The position numbers and the translations under genes were made by a program. The notes below the pieces were generated by a model that saw only the letters and a program-made list of their open reading frames with translations, did no database searches and was not told the DNA's origin. This document shows positions 1 to 8,582 of a stretch of DNA of 64,000 bases, piece by piece. This stretch comes from Pseudomonas sp. 21 (GTDB lineage: Bacteria > Pseudomonadota > Gammaproteobacteria > Pseudomonadales > Pseudomonadaceae): assembly GCF_000955805.1 (NCBI RefSeq), contig NZ_JYOA01000019.1:1-64000 (forward strand). The letters run 5' to 3'. Each line of letters begins with the position of its first letter. Position 1 is the stretch's first letter.

Positions 1-660
1 CTAGGAAAGCCGGGGCGATTCATGTTGTAAACATCTCACCTCCAAAAAGAACCCTATAGAGTGTAGCTCTATAGGGCTCATTTGACATCAGCCCGTGTCG
101 CAATCAGCGGCTCGAGCCGACGATCAGCTAGCCGATAGCAAAGCTCCTTCCAGCGCATTTCCCCAGTAGGACCGGAAGGGCTTTTACCTTGAGCCATAAG
201 GCGCGTTCTCGCTCGCGCTCTGTACCCAAGGCTCAAGGCCAACACGGTCTTTCGCGGAGAACTGTGAAGGCCAGCCGCGGCGCTTGAGCTTCGGGCAATC
301 GCCGTGACGGGTTGGGTCGAGGCCTGGAGTCGGAGAGCGGCGCTGTGGCGTCGTCCACACTAAAGCTGTACAAGGGCGCTATCTCGTGGTTTAGCTCTTT
401 AATTCCGTAGTTCGTAGATTGATCACTTCCGAGGAATTGATGGTCCGACGTTTGCCGCCAGCAGTGGAACTGCAGCACGACTACAGCCGTGAGATGAGGA
501 TGACAAACTGGCCATAGGTGATCAGGTAAAAGCTAGAAAACCTTGTAGCTCTAGGCGAAATAGCTTTCATAAGCCACTGATAGAAAAGGCTTTATAGTTT
601 TTAAGTGATTTTTCGCATATTTAACTGAATACGACAGCAGTGGTGCCGCTTCTCAGCCCT
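1..660. other. Gene-poor left flank of the dif site
   Basis: No convincing gene is seen in this stretch. It is visibly less GC-rich than the rest of the window, especially at 480-660. Short open frames exist but have no ribosome binding site and no recognisable protein features. It holds one terminator-like hairpin near its left end, and an isolated TTCGCATA at 612-619 that equals part of the XerC-binding arm of the nearby dif site. Such a stretch is compatible with ordinary terminus DNA or with a decayed element inserted at dif. Confidence 0.5.
42..76 (-). terminator. Probable Rho-independent terminator, minus strand
   Basis: A perfect 10-bp inverted repeat (CCCTATAGAG at 52-61, CTCTATAGGG at 67-76) has a 5-base loop. 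On the minus strand it is followed by TTCTTTTT (complement of 44-51). The stem is AT-rich for this genome, and no clear minus-strand gene lies directly upstream of it in the window, so the transcript it would end is unknown. Confidence 0.45.
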
Positions 661-663
661 TAG

Positions 664-691
664 GCTTCGCATAATGTATATTATGTTAAAT
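664..691 (+). other. dif: dif site, XerC/XerD chromosome dimer resolution
   Basis: The 28 bases read GCTTCGCATAA (XerC arm), TGTATA (central region), TTATGTTAAAT (XerD arm). The central hexamer and XerD arm are identical to the E. coli dif site as I remember it, and the XerC arm differs only in its outer bases. From memory it is also nearly identical to the published P. aeruginosa dif. At dif the XerC and XerD tyrosine recombinases, activated by the FtsK translocase, resolve chromosome dimers at the septum. One copy per chromosome is expected, in the replication terminus. Mobile elements that exploit Xer recombination can also carry or duplicate dif-like sites, so a second copy left of the window is possible. 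Confidence 0.9.
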
Positions 692-902
692 TACAGATAG
701 ACCGATGGGTCGTTATCCAGGGCTGTCTGCTATTTCCGCATTCCCCACCAATTCTCCAACTGCTCCTTCAGCGATCCATTCTGGTCAACGCCATTTCCCC
801 GCGAGCATCCCCCGACAACTTCGAAAGCATTTGGCACGAGCCCGACTATTCTTCTGTGCATACGGCCTGCCGGAACTCCGATGGGCAACCAGGAGACGCT
901 TC

Positions 903-1631
903 TTGAATCGGACTCGACTGCTCACTGCATCCTGCCTGTCACTGATTTCGTTCTTCGTCCACGCCCAAACCCAGGTGGCTTTTCTCCAGGGCCACCTCTA
1001 CGAGCTTCGTCGCGATACTTCGCCAGCCACTTGCACCGAGTGGCCAAACGGCCTCCCGGACGGTGTCTGGGGCAATGGCGGCGATTACGTTCCCGATGGC
1101 GAACACCTGAGCGCAAATGGCGATGTGCTGATCACGTCGGCGATCTACAAGCCCACGGGTATCCGCGTTTCCCACACCTTCTATAAAAGCCGGCAGTCCT
1201 GCCTTGCGGACCTTTCCCCGCAACCGCAGGCGACGGCCGTGACGCACGACGGCCAGGGAAGCTACGTCGACAGGCTGCAGCGTAATTTCGGCAGCCGCCT
1301 GTATTTCAGTTCCGCCGAGGCCGAAGCCCTGGTGAAGAAGATCAATATCGACTGCAAGGCTCCCGATGGTCGTTACCTGCCGCTCTACAACGCACTTCTG
1401 GCGCGCCTGGATGAAGGCAGCACGCCCGATGCCTGGATGGAAACCAGCGTGGTCAACACCGGCAAGAAGCTGCAGGTGTTCGACAGCGTTCGGCTGAAAA
1501 GCGGCAAGGAGCTCACGCCTCAGCTGACCCTGGAAATCAACGAGTTCGGCGGGTACGAAACCCACGGCGTGCGCCCGCAGGCGCTGTCGAATGCCTGCTT
1601 TGGCAGCTACGGCCCGATCTGGAAGCTCTAG
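903..1631 (+). CDS. Secreted protein of unknown function
   Basis: I do not recognise this 242-residue protein. The start is placed at a TTG codon because AGGAG lies 7 bases upstream (891-895) and because the protein then opens with a typical signal peptide: a basic start (NRTR), a hydrophobic stretch, and a probable cleavage after VHA at about residue 20. The frame is open back to 705, but that extension is not secretion-like. The mature part contains several cysteines (CTEW, SCLADL, DCKA, ACFG), suggesting disulfide bonds in the periplasm. It is the first gene after the dif site and stands alone, with about 330 bases before the next gene. Periplasmic or extracellular location is inferred from the signal peptide only. 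Confidence 0.6.
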   Translation: MNRTRLLTASCLSLISFFVHAQTQVAFLQGHLYELRRDTSPATCTEWPNGLPDGVWGNGGDYVPDGEHLSANGDVLITSAIYKPTGIRVSHTFYKSRQSCLADLSPQPQATAVTHDGQGSYVDRLQRNFGSRLYFSSAEAEALVKKINIDCKAPDGRYLPLYNALLARLDEGSTPDAWMETSVVNTGKKLQVFDSVRLKSGKELTPQLTLEINEFGGYETHGVRPQALSNACFGSYGPIWKL

Positions 1632-1964
1632 TTTTCCTCACCCCTCGTAAGTATTTGAATCTGCTGGATTTGTCTTTTCCGACAGGTGATGCCGACTTAA
1701 GCTCGCCGGCCGGCAAAAAGCTGCGGATCACCCATACTCATTCCACACCGATCAGCGCCTGCCAAGCCATCCACGACGCGTGGCCTGTGCGAGGCGAGTG
1801 CCTGAACGGCGCAGTAGCAGATGCAAGCCCCCTGCTCTCTTTCCCCAGAGAAGCCCTGGGAGCGGGGTGTCGTGGCCGCCAGGATGCAGCCGGCGGGACA
1901 AGCACCCGCCGGGCAATATCGACAGGGCCAAGAGGCCCGCAAGGAATCACAAGAGGGCTGATGA
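1632..1964. other. Intergenic stretch without a recognisable gene
   Basis: Open frames here overlap one another on both strands and show no ribosome binding site or protein-like composition. I see no strong terminator or repeat. The last bases contain AGAGGG at 1951-1956, which serves as ribosome binding site for the antiporter gene that follows, so the promoter of the 2.0-8.6 kb operon probably lies here. Confidence 0.4.
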
Positions 1965-3791
1965 ATGCCACATGACGGGAGCCTGCTGCAGGCGACGGTA
2001 ATCTTCCTGCTGACGGTCGTCATTCTCGTACCCCTGGCGCAACGCCTGAGGTTGGGCGCAGTGCCGGGTTATCTGCTGGCCGGCATCCTCATCGGTCCGT
2101 CCATTCTGGGCCTGGTCAGCCATCCAGAGAACGTCAGCCGCCTCTCGGAGATGGGCGTGGTGATGCTGCTGTTCATCATCGGCCTGGAGCTTTCCCCGCG
2201 CCGCCTGTGGATGATGCGGCGCTCGCTGTTCGGTGTAGGGTCGCTGCAGGTGGGGCTGACGGCTCTGGCGCTCGGGCTGATCGCCTTCCTGCTGTTCGAC
2301 CAGTCGCCTGCCGCTGCGGTGGTACTGGGCGTGGGCCTGGCGCTCTCCTCCACCGCCTTCGGCCTGCAGGTACTGGCCGAGCGCAAGGAACTGGGCAAGC
2401 CCCATGGCCGGTTGGCCGTGGGCATTCTTTTATTCCAGGATATCGCCGCCATTCCGCTGATCGCCGTGGTGCCGCTGCTGGCCGGTAGCGGTGATCCGTC
2501 AAACGAAGGCATTCGCCCGTTGCTGACGGTGGCTGTCGGTATCGGTGTGGTGGTGATCGGCGGCCGTTACCTGCTGCGCCCGGTGTTTGCCTGGGCGGTC
2601 GGCTCGGGGCTGCGCGAGCTCTCCACCGCCACCGCGCTGCTGGTGGTGCTGGGCACCGCCTGGATCATGGAGCACGTGGGTGTGTCCATGGCGCTGGGCG
2701 CCTTCCTCGCCGGCATGCTGATGGCCGAGTCGCAGTTCCGCCATGAACTGGAATCCCAGATCGAGCCGCTCAAGGGCTTGTTGCTCGGTTTGTTCTTCGT
2801 GGGCGTGGGCATGACTGCCGACCTCAGTCTGCTGGTCGATGCGCCGTTACTGGTACTGGGCCTGACGGTGCTGCTGGTCGGCATCAAGCTTCCGCTGCTG
2901 TTCGGTCTCGGGCGCTTCACGGGTGGACTGCAACGTTCCGAGGCGCTCTGCCTTGGCGTGGTACTGGCGTCCGGCGGCGAGTTCGCCTTCGTGGTGTTCA
3001 AGCTGGCCCTGGATCACCACCTGCTGGATCAGCGGGTGCACGACGTGCTGGTACTGGTCATCACCCTGTCGATGGCCGTGGTGCCGCTGGTGATGATGGC
3101 GCTGGCCCGCCAGTTGCGCGGCGATGCGCCCGCCGCCGCGGTGCCGGATGGGCCGCCGGAAGTGAGCGACGAACCGCGCGTGGTGATAGCCGGCATGGGC
3201 CGCATGGGCCGGGTGGTCGCCAATCTGTTGCAGGCCCAGGGTGTATCGGTGGTGGCGCTGGATACCTCGATGGACGCCATCGTTCGCCAGACCGAGGAAG
3301 GCCATGTGCCGGTGTACTACGGCGATCCGACGCGCCCGGAAATCCTCCACGCCGCCAAGGTCGGCGAGGCGGAACTGGTGATAGTCGCCACCGACGATCC
3401 GCAGATCAACCTGAACACCGTGGACGCCCTCTCCCGCCTCTACCCCAAGACCCGCGTGATCTCTCGCGCGCTGAACCGCCAGCAGGTCCTGCAATTGCTC
3501 GACCGGGGCGCCAATCCGGTACGCGAAACCTTCCATTCCAGCCTGGAGATGGGTCGCCGCGCCTTCATCGAACTGGGCGTGAGCGAAGAGCAGGCCGCCG
3601 CCTGGGTGCGCCGCTACCAGTTGCAGGAAGTGCAGTCGCTGCTTGAACTGCACCGCCAGGGCCGCGACGACGAACCCGGCGGCCGCTTCGCCGACGATGG
3701 CAGCGGACTTGCCGGTGTCACGCCCGCCGCGGCACAACAACCCGAGCAACCCCAACCAGGCGCTGATCAGCGCAATGACCGCCCCGCCTGA
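1965..3791 (+). CDS. Kef-type monovalent cation:proton antiporter (CPA2 family)
   Basis: This 608-residue inner-membrane protein has the CPA2 layout: about twelve hydrophobic segments over residues 5-385, then a cytoplasmic TrkA-N (RCK) domain from about residue 402. The RCK domain shows the nucleotide-binding glycine motif AGMGRMG. KefB and KefC of E. coli (about 600-620 residues) are potassium/proton antiporters gated by glutathione adducts, and YbaL is a related protein. Which of these this gene matches best cannot be told by eye, so the ion and gating ligand are open. The start ATG at 1965 has AGAGGG upstream. The next gene follows after 11 bases, so it leads an apparent five-gene operon ending in an exporter. 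The C-terminal tail after the RCK domain is proline/alanine-rich and probably disordered. Confidence 0.85.
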   Translation: MPHDGSLLQATVIFLLTVVILVPLAQRLRLGAVPGYLLAGILIGPSILGLVSHPENVSRLSEMGVVMLLFIIGLELSPRRLWMMRRSLFGVGSLQVGLTALALGLIAFLLFDQSPAAAVVLGVGLALSSTAFGLQVLAERKELGKPHGRLAVGILLFQDIAAIPLIAVVPLLAGSGDPSNEGIRPLLTVAVGIGVVVIGGRYLLRPVFAWAVGSGLRELSTATALLVVLGTAWIMEHVGVSMALGAFLAGMLMAESQFRHELESQIEPLKGLLLGLFFVGVGMTADLSLLVDAPLLVLGLTVLLVGIKLPLLFGLGRFTGGLQRSEALCLGVVLASGGEFAFVVFKLALDHHLLDQRVHDVLVLVITLSMAVVPLVMMALARQLRGDAPAAAVPDGPPEVSDEPRVVIAGMGRMGRVVANLLQAQGVSVVALDTSMDAIVRQTEEGHVPVYYGDPTRPEILHAAKVGEAELVIVATDDPQINLNTVDALSRLYPKTRVISRALNRQQVLQLLDRGANPVRETFHSSLEMGRRAFIELGVSEEQAAAWVRRYQLQEVQSLLELHRQGRDDEPGGRFADDGSGLAGVTPAAAQQPEQPQPGADQRNDRPA

Positions 3792-3802
3792 GGAGAAAAG
3801 CC

Positions 3803-4906
3803 ATGCAACCAGGATTCAAGCTCGATGGAGCCCTCTCCCAGGGCATGCTCGACATACTCATCAAGGCCGGACTGGTCGCCGCCCTGGTGATCTTTTCCTT
3901 CGAGGTGTTCCAGCCGTTCCTCGAACTGATGCTCTGGTCGGTGATCCTCGCGGTCACCCTCTATCCGGTGCTGCGCTGGGTCAAGGTGCGCACCGGGTTG
4001 AAGGACGGTCATGCCGCGACGCTGATCGTGCTCTTCGTGCTGCTGGTCCTGATCGCGCCGATCTACCTGATGGCGACGTCCATTGCCGACTCCGTAGACA
4101 GCGTCGGCGCCGTCCTCAAGAGCGGCACCCTGAGCGTACCGGCGCCCTCGCCCTCGGTGGCCGAGTGGCCGCTGATCGGCCCGCGCGTCTATGACTTCTG
4201 GCTGGCCGCCTCCAACAGCCTGAGCGATGTGCTGCGCAGCCTGATGCCCAACCTCAAGGACGCCGGCCGCATGCTCCTGGGCGCCGCTGCCAGCGCCGGC
4301 GGCGCCTTCCTGCTGTTCATCGGCGCGATCATCATCTCCGGCATCATCATGGCCTTCGGCGAGATGGGCACCATTGCCTCGCAGCGCATCGCCCTGCGGA
4401 TTTCCGGCGCGGAACGCGGCCTGCACATCTCCGCGCTGTGCACCGCCACCATTCGCGCAGTCGCGCTGGGCGTGATCGGCATCGCCTTCATCCAGATGCT
4501 GCTGATCGGCATCGGCTTCGTGATCAAGGGCGTCCCGGGCGCGGGCATCCTGGCGCTGATCGTACTGGTGCTGGGCATCGCCCAGGCGCCGGCGACCCTG
4601 GTCACCCTGCCGGTCATCATCTATGTGCTGAGTACCGAAGGCTTCACGGGTACGACCATCGTGTTCGCCATCTACATCTTCGTCGCCGGCCTCGCCGACA
4701 ACGTACTCAAGCCACTGCTGCTTGGGCGTGGCGTGGACGTGCCGATGCCGGTGGTGCTGATCGGCGCCCTCGGCGGCATGGTGGTCAAGGGCATCATCGG
4801 CCTGTTCCTCGGCCCGGTGATCCTCGCCGTGACCTACAAGCTGTTCTGGCAATGGGTGGACCAGCAGGTACCGAAGATGGACAAGCCCGCCACTCCGTCC
4901 GAATGA
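3803..4906 (+). CDS. AI-2E/PerM-family inner-membrane permease
   Basis: The 367-residue protein consists of about eight hydrophobic segments in the order typical of the AI-2E transporter family (E. coli YdiK, PerM, TqsA): two helices near residues 15-60, a pair of helices near 65-95, a soluble region at about 95-150, then a dense block of helices from about 155 to 345. Family members have been linked to autoinducer-2 export and, more recently, to sodium/proton exchange, so the substrate cannot be read from sequence. The start is supported by AGGAGAAAAGCC just before the ATG. The spacing of 11 bases to the antiporter gene and 13 bases to the outer-membrane factor indicates co-transcription. 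Confidence 0.85.
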   Translation: MQPGFKLDGALSQGMLDILIKAGLVAALVIFSFEVFQPFLELMLWSVILAVTLYPVLRWVKVRTGLKDGHAATLIVLFVLLVLIAPIYLMATSIADSVDSVGAVLKSGTLSVPAPSPSVAEWPLIGPRVYDFWLAASNSLSDVLRSLMPNLKDAGRMLLGAAASAGGAFLLFIGAIIISGIIMAFGEMGTIASQRIALRISGAERGLHISALCTATIRAVALGVIGIAFIQMLLIGIGFVIKGVPGAGILALIVLVLGIAQAPATLVTLPVIIYVLSTEGFTGTTIVFAIYIFVAGLADNVLKPLLLGRGVDVPMPVVLIGALGGMVVKGIIGLFLGPVILAVTYKLFWQWVDQQVPKMDKPATPSE

Positions 4907-4919
4907 CCCAGGGATCGCC

Positions 4920-6440
4920 ATGCCAGAGCGCGCCAGACGCTGCACCCTGATCCTCGCCGCCCTGCTGGGTGGCTGCACCCAGGTCGGCCCGGACTACCAG
5001 AAACCGGAGCAGCCGTGGCTGAACGACTGGAGCACGCCGCTGCTGGACCAGGCCGGCCACCGTGCGGCTGCTCCGGATTTCAGCCGCTGGTGGACGGTCT
5101 TCGCCGACCCGACCCTGGATGCGCTGATCGCCGAGGCCGACGCGCACAACACCAGCCTGCGCGTGGCCGGCCTGCGCATCGCCGAGGCGCGCGCGCAACT
5201 GGCCATCGCCGAGACCGGGCGCTACCCGCAGCTGCAGCAGATCAGCGCCGACAGCCTCTACCTCAAGCAGAACCAGCACGGCGCGCCCAGCGCGCGGGAT
5301 TCAGTGTTCTGGCAATCCAGCGTCGGCTTCGACATCGGCTGGGAGATCGACTTCTGGGGCCGCTTCAGCCGCGCCATCGAGTCGGCTGACGCGGTGTATT
5401 TCGCCTCCCAGGCCAACTACGCGGACGCCATGGTGCTGCTGCGCGCGCAGGTCGCCGATACCTACTTCGGCCTGCGCACCGCCGAGGCGCGCCTGGACAT
5501 CGCCCGCGAGAACGCCAAGCGCCAGGAGCGCAGCCTGGAAATCACCGAGCGGTTGTTCCGCCACGGCGAAAACGACGAACTGGACTGGCAGCAGGCACGC
5601 ACCCAGTACCTGGCGACGAAGGCGACCATTCCCGAATTCGAGAACCAGGTGAACGCCCTGCGCAACATTCTCTGTGCCCTCCTCGGCCGCCCGCCAGGCG
5701 ATATGCCGGAGCTGCTCGCGCGCCACGGCCAGTTGCCGATGCCCAATGGCGCAATGCTCCAGGATGTGCCGGCCAGCCTGCTGCAGCGCCGGCCGGACAT
5801 CCGCGCCGCGGAACAGGCGGTGGTCGCGCAGTCGGCGCTGGTGGGCGTCGCCGAGGCCGACCTGTATCCGTCGCTGAGCCTGATCGGCAGCCTCGGCTGG
5901 AGCTTCGTCTCGGCCAGCAACCTGCCCGACAGCTTCAACCTCGCCGCCGGCCCGAGCCTGATCTGGAACCCCTTCGACTACGGCCGGCGCAAGAACGCCG
6001 TGCGCGTGGAAGATGCGCGCCTGCAGCAACTGATCGAGCTGTATCAGCAGGACGTGCGCAACGCCGCGCGCGAAGCCGACGACGCCGCCAGCGGCCTGGT
6101 GCGCTCGCTGCAGAGCGCCGGCATCCGCGAACAGGCCTCGCAGGCGGCACAGCGTTCGCTGAGCCTCGCCAGCTCGCAATACCGCGAAGGTTTCGCTGAC
6201 TTCCAGCGCGTACTCGATGCCCAGCAACTGCTGCTGCAACAGCAGGATGGTTATCTCGTCAGCCGCGGCAACGCGGTCAGCAGCCTGGTGGCGCTGTACA
6301 AGGCGCTCGGCGGCGGCTGGGACAGCCTGCGCGCCCCGATCGACTCCGCCACCCGGCAACAGATGCAACAACGCACCGACTGGGGCGACCTGCTCGATGA
6401 GCCCTCCCCGGCCGCCAAGGATCAAGGAAGCCCGAAATGA
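4920..6440 (+). CDS. Outer-membrane efflux lipoprotein, NodT/OprM family
   Basis: The 506-residue protein begins with a lipoprotein signal whose lipobox LLGGC puts the acylated cysteine at residue 19. The body has the two repeated halves of the TolC-like outer-membrane factor fold, with marks such as WWTVFADPTLD near the start of the first half, LQRRPDIRAAEQ around residue 290, and the YREGFADFQRVLDAQQ stretch near residue 420. Such proteins form the trimeric exit duct of tripartite exporters across the outer membrane. It overlaps the following HlyD-type gene by four bases (ATGA), so the two products are probably made together. The export substrate is unknown. Confidence 0.88.
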   Translation: MPERARRCTLILAALLGGCTQVGPDYQKPEQPWLNDWSTPLLDQAGHRAAAPDFSRWWTVFADPTLDALIAEADAHNTSLRVAGLRIAEARAQLAIAETGRYPQLQQISADSLYLKQNQHGAPSARDSVFWQSSVGFDIGWEIDFWGRFSRAIESADAVYFASQANYADAMVLLRAQVADTYFGLRTAEARLDIARENAKRQERSLEITERLFRHGENDELDWQQARTQYLATKATIPEFENQVNALRNILCALLGRPPGDMPELLARHGQLPMPNGAMLQDVPASLLQRRPDIRAAEQAVVAQSALVGVAEADLYPSLSLIGSLGWSFVSASNLPDSFNLAAGPSLIWNPFDYGRRKNAVRVEDARLQQLIELYQQDVRNAAREADDAASGLVRSLQSAGIREQASQAAQRSLSLASSQYREGFADFQRVLDAQQLLLQQQDGYLVSRGNAVSSLVALYKALGGGWDSLRAPIDSATRQQMQQRTDWGDLLDEPSPAAKDQGSPK

Positions 6441-7561
6441 GCGACACCCCCGCTATGCCGCCGGCACCACCCTCGCCTCCTGCTCCCGGCAAGTCCGCAC
6501 CGGATCGCGGCATGCGTCTGGTATTGCTGCTGATCGTCGTCAGCCTGGTCTGGTACCTGCTCGCCGACCGCTTCACGCCCTACACCCAGCAGGCGCGCCT
6601 GCAGGCGTACGTCGTCCCGGTCAGTGCCGAGGTGGCTGGCCAGGTGAAGCGCGTCGCCGTGGGAAACAACCAGGAAGTGCGCAAGGGCGACGTGCTCTTC
6701 GAGCTGGACCAGGAGCAATACCGCATCGCACTGCAGCGCGCCGAGGCGGACCTGGACACGGTGCGCCGGCAGATCGGCGCAAGCACCGCCGGCATCGATT
6801 CAGCCCAGGCCTCGCTCGCCGCCGCCCAGGCCAACGAACGCAAGGCCAGGCAGGACGCCGAGCGTCTGCAACGGCTCTATCAGGAAGACCCCGGTACGGT
6901 TTCCGTGCGCCGGCTGGAGTCCGCGCAGGCGACCCGCGAGCAGGCGGCCAGCCAGGTGGCAGCGGCGCGCGCCGAAGTCGAGCGCGCCCGCGAGCAGCAA
7001 GGCGGTCACGAAGAAGACAACGCCCAGTTGCGCAGCGCCACGGCCAACGTCGCCAAGGCACGCCTGGACCTGGACCGCACCCGGGTACACGCCGACTCGG
7101 ACGGGCTGATCACCGACCTGCGCACCGACGTCGGTCATTACGTCGGCCCCGGCAGCCCGGTGATGACCTTGATCGCCATCCACGACCTGTGGATCAGCGC
7201 CGACATGACCGAGAACAACCTCGGTCACCTGCGCAACGGCACACCGGTGCTGGTGGTGCTCGATTCGCTGCCCGGTGAACTGCTCAAGGGTCGCATCCGC
7301 AGCATCGGATATGGGGTCAGTGTCGGCCAGAGCACGCCGCCGGGTTCGCTGCCGACGGTGCAGAACAGCCGCGAATGGCTGCGCTCGGCGCAACGCTTCC
7401 CGGTGATCGTCGAGCTGGACCGTGACCAGCTGGAAAGCCCGGCTGGCCTGCGCGTGGGTGGCCAGGCCGAAGTCATGGCGCTGCCCAGCGAAGGCAATCC
7501 GCTGAACCTGCTCGGCCGCGTGTTCATGTGGCTCATGAGCTGGCTGAGCTATGCCTACTGA
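6437..7561 (+). CDS. HlyD-family membrane fusion protein (EmrA/AaeA-like)
   Basis: The 374-residue periplasmic adaptor has one N-terminal membrane anchor (about residues 27-45, LLLIVVSLVWYLLAD). The first biotinyl-lipoyl half follows (VPVSAEVAGQVKRV, residues 59-72), then a long alpha-helical hairpin (about 95-200) and the second lipoyl half with the beta-barrel (TRVHADSDGLITDL onwards). It would bridge the inner-membrane partner, presumably the next gene product, to the outer-membrane lipoprotein encoded upstream. The ATG overlaps the upstream stop by 4 bases, and its own end overlaps the next gene by 11 bases. The set resembles aromatic acid or fusaric acid exporters, but no substrate can be assigned. 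Confidence 0.87.
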   Translation: MSDTPAMPPAPPSPPAPGKSAPDRGMRLVLLLIVVSLVWYLLADRFTPYTQQARLQAYVVPVSAEVAGQVKRVAVGNNQEVRKGDVLFELDQEQYRIALQRAEADLDTVRRQIGASTAGIDSAQASLAAAQANERKARQDAERLQRLYQEDPGTVSVRRLESAQATREQAASQVAAARAEVERAREQQGGHEEDNAQLRSATANVAKARLDLDRTRVHADSDGLITDLRTDVGHYVGPGSPVMTLIAIHDLWISADMTENNLGHLRNGTPVLVVLDSLPGELLKGRIRSIGYGVSVGQSTPPGSLPTVQNSREWLRSAQRFPVIVELDRDQLESPAGLRVGGQAEVMALPSEGNPLNLLGRVFMWLMSWLSYAY

Positions 7562-8582
7562 GCTGAAGCCAGTCGAGCTGCGTCGCCGCCGCGCGCTGCG
7601 ACTGGCCTGGGGCACGGCGCTGTGCCTGGCGGCAAGCTACGGAATCGGCATGCCGGTTCCGTTCCTCGCCCCCGTGCTTGCGGTGCTCCTGCTGGCGATG
7701 CGCACCCAGGCCCTGCCGCTCAAGGCGGCTCCGGCGCTGGCGGTGCTGGTGATGCTCAGCTGCGGTATCGGCCTGCTGCTGATCCCGTTGCTCCGCCACG
7801 CGCCCCTGAGCGGTGTGCTGTTGGTCGGCGTCGGTCTGTATTGCGTATTCCGCTATGCGCTGCGCGGAGGCAATGGCCTGCTGGCGAACCTGCTGGTCAT
7901 CGGCCTGACCATGATCGCCGCCGCCGGCACCAGCGATTTCACCCTGGCCTTGTCGGTGGTCGAAGCGCTGGCCAAGGGAATGCTCCTCGCCGTGCTGAGC
8001 ACCGCAGTGGCCCATGCCCTGTTCCCGGAGCCGAGCAATGCGCCTTCCCCCCCTGCCCCACCCCTGCCGAACGAGCAGGACGTCGGCTGGATCGCCCTGC
8101 GCGCCACGCTGATCGTGATGCCGGCCTTCCTGCTGGCGATCATTGCGCCGGATCGCTTCATGCCGTTGATCATGAAGTCGGTGAGCCTCGGCCAGCAGGC
8201 CGGGGAAACCCGTGCGCGCCACGCCAGCCGGGAGTTGATCGGCTCCACTCTGCTGGCAGGCGTGCTGGCAATCCTGGTCTGGAGCGCCCTGAGCCTGTTC
8301 GTGCACCTGTGGATGTTCTTCCTCTGGGTGCTGCTGTTCACCCTCTGGCAAGGGCGTCGCCTGTACGCCGCCGTGGCTACGCGAAAAAGCCCGGCGTACT
8401 GGGTCAGCTGCCTGACCACCATGCTGATTCTGCTCGGCCAATCGGTGGCGGACAGCGCCGGCGGCCAGGATGTCTATCGCGCCTTCGCCATCCGCATGGC
8501 ACTGTTCCTCGCCGTGTCGCTCTACGCCAGCGGCATGCTCATATGGATTGACGGGCGTCGCGCGCGGGCCCGCGCCGCCTAG
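7551..8582 (+). CDS. DUF2955 / FUSC-like inner-membrane transporter component
   Basis: This 343-residue protein is almost entirely hydrophobic, with two similar blocks of membrane helices (about residues 18-150 and 185-335) joined by a proline-rich loop near residue 160. That plan is typical of the DUF2955 family, distant relatives of the AaeB/FusC aromatic acid exporters, which are encoded next to HlyD-type adaptors. It would be the inner-membrane part of the exporter made with the two preceding genes. Its gene overlaps the adaptor gene by 11 bases. Its stop TAG shares the four bases CTAG (8579-8582) with the stop of the convergent SulP gene, so the two genes meet with no space between them. 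Confidence 0.75.
   Translation: MPTELKPVELRRRRALRLAWGTALCLAASYGIGMPVPFLAPVLAVLLLAMRTQALPLKAAPALAVLVMLSCGIGLLLIPLLRHAPLSGVLLVGVGLYCVFRYALRGGNGLLANLLVIGLTMIAAAGTSDFTLALSVVEALAKGMLLAVLSTAVAHALFPEPSNAPSPPAPPLPNEQDVGWIALRATLIVMPAFLLAIIAPDRFMPLIMKSVSLGQQAGETRARHASRELIGSTLLAGVLAILVWSALSLFVHLWMFFLWVLLFTLWQGRRLYAAVATRKSPAYWVSCLTTMLILLGQSVADSAGGQDVYRAFAIRMALFLAVSLYASGMLIWIDGRRARARAA

Noticed and set aside
233-478. Minus-strand open frame of 81 codons in the left flank
   Set aside because: No ribosome binding site, composition not protein-like, and no recognisable motif; it lies in a stretch where all frames are broken.
1655-2023. Overlapping open frames on both strands before the antiporter gene
   Set aside because: They overlap each other and the antiporter start, carry many prolines, arginines and cysteines typical of shadow frames, and have no ribosome binding site.
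8579-8582. Shared stop CTAG of two convergent genes
   Set aside because: Seen and noted under the genes, but tight convergence by a palindromic stop is common and needs no special explanation.
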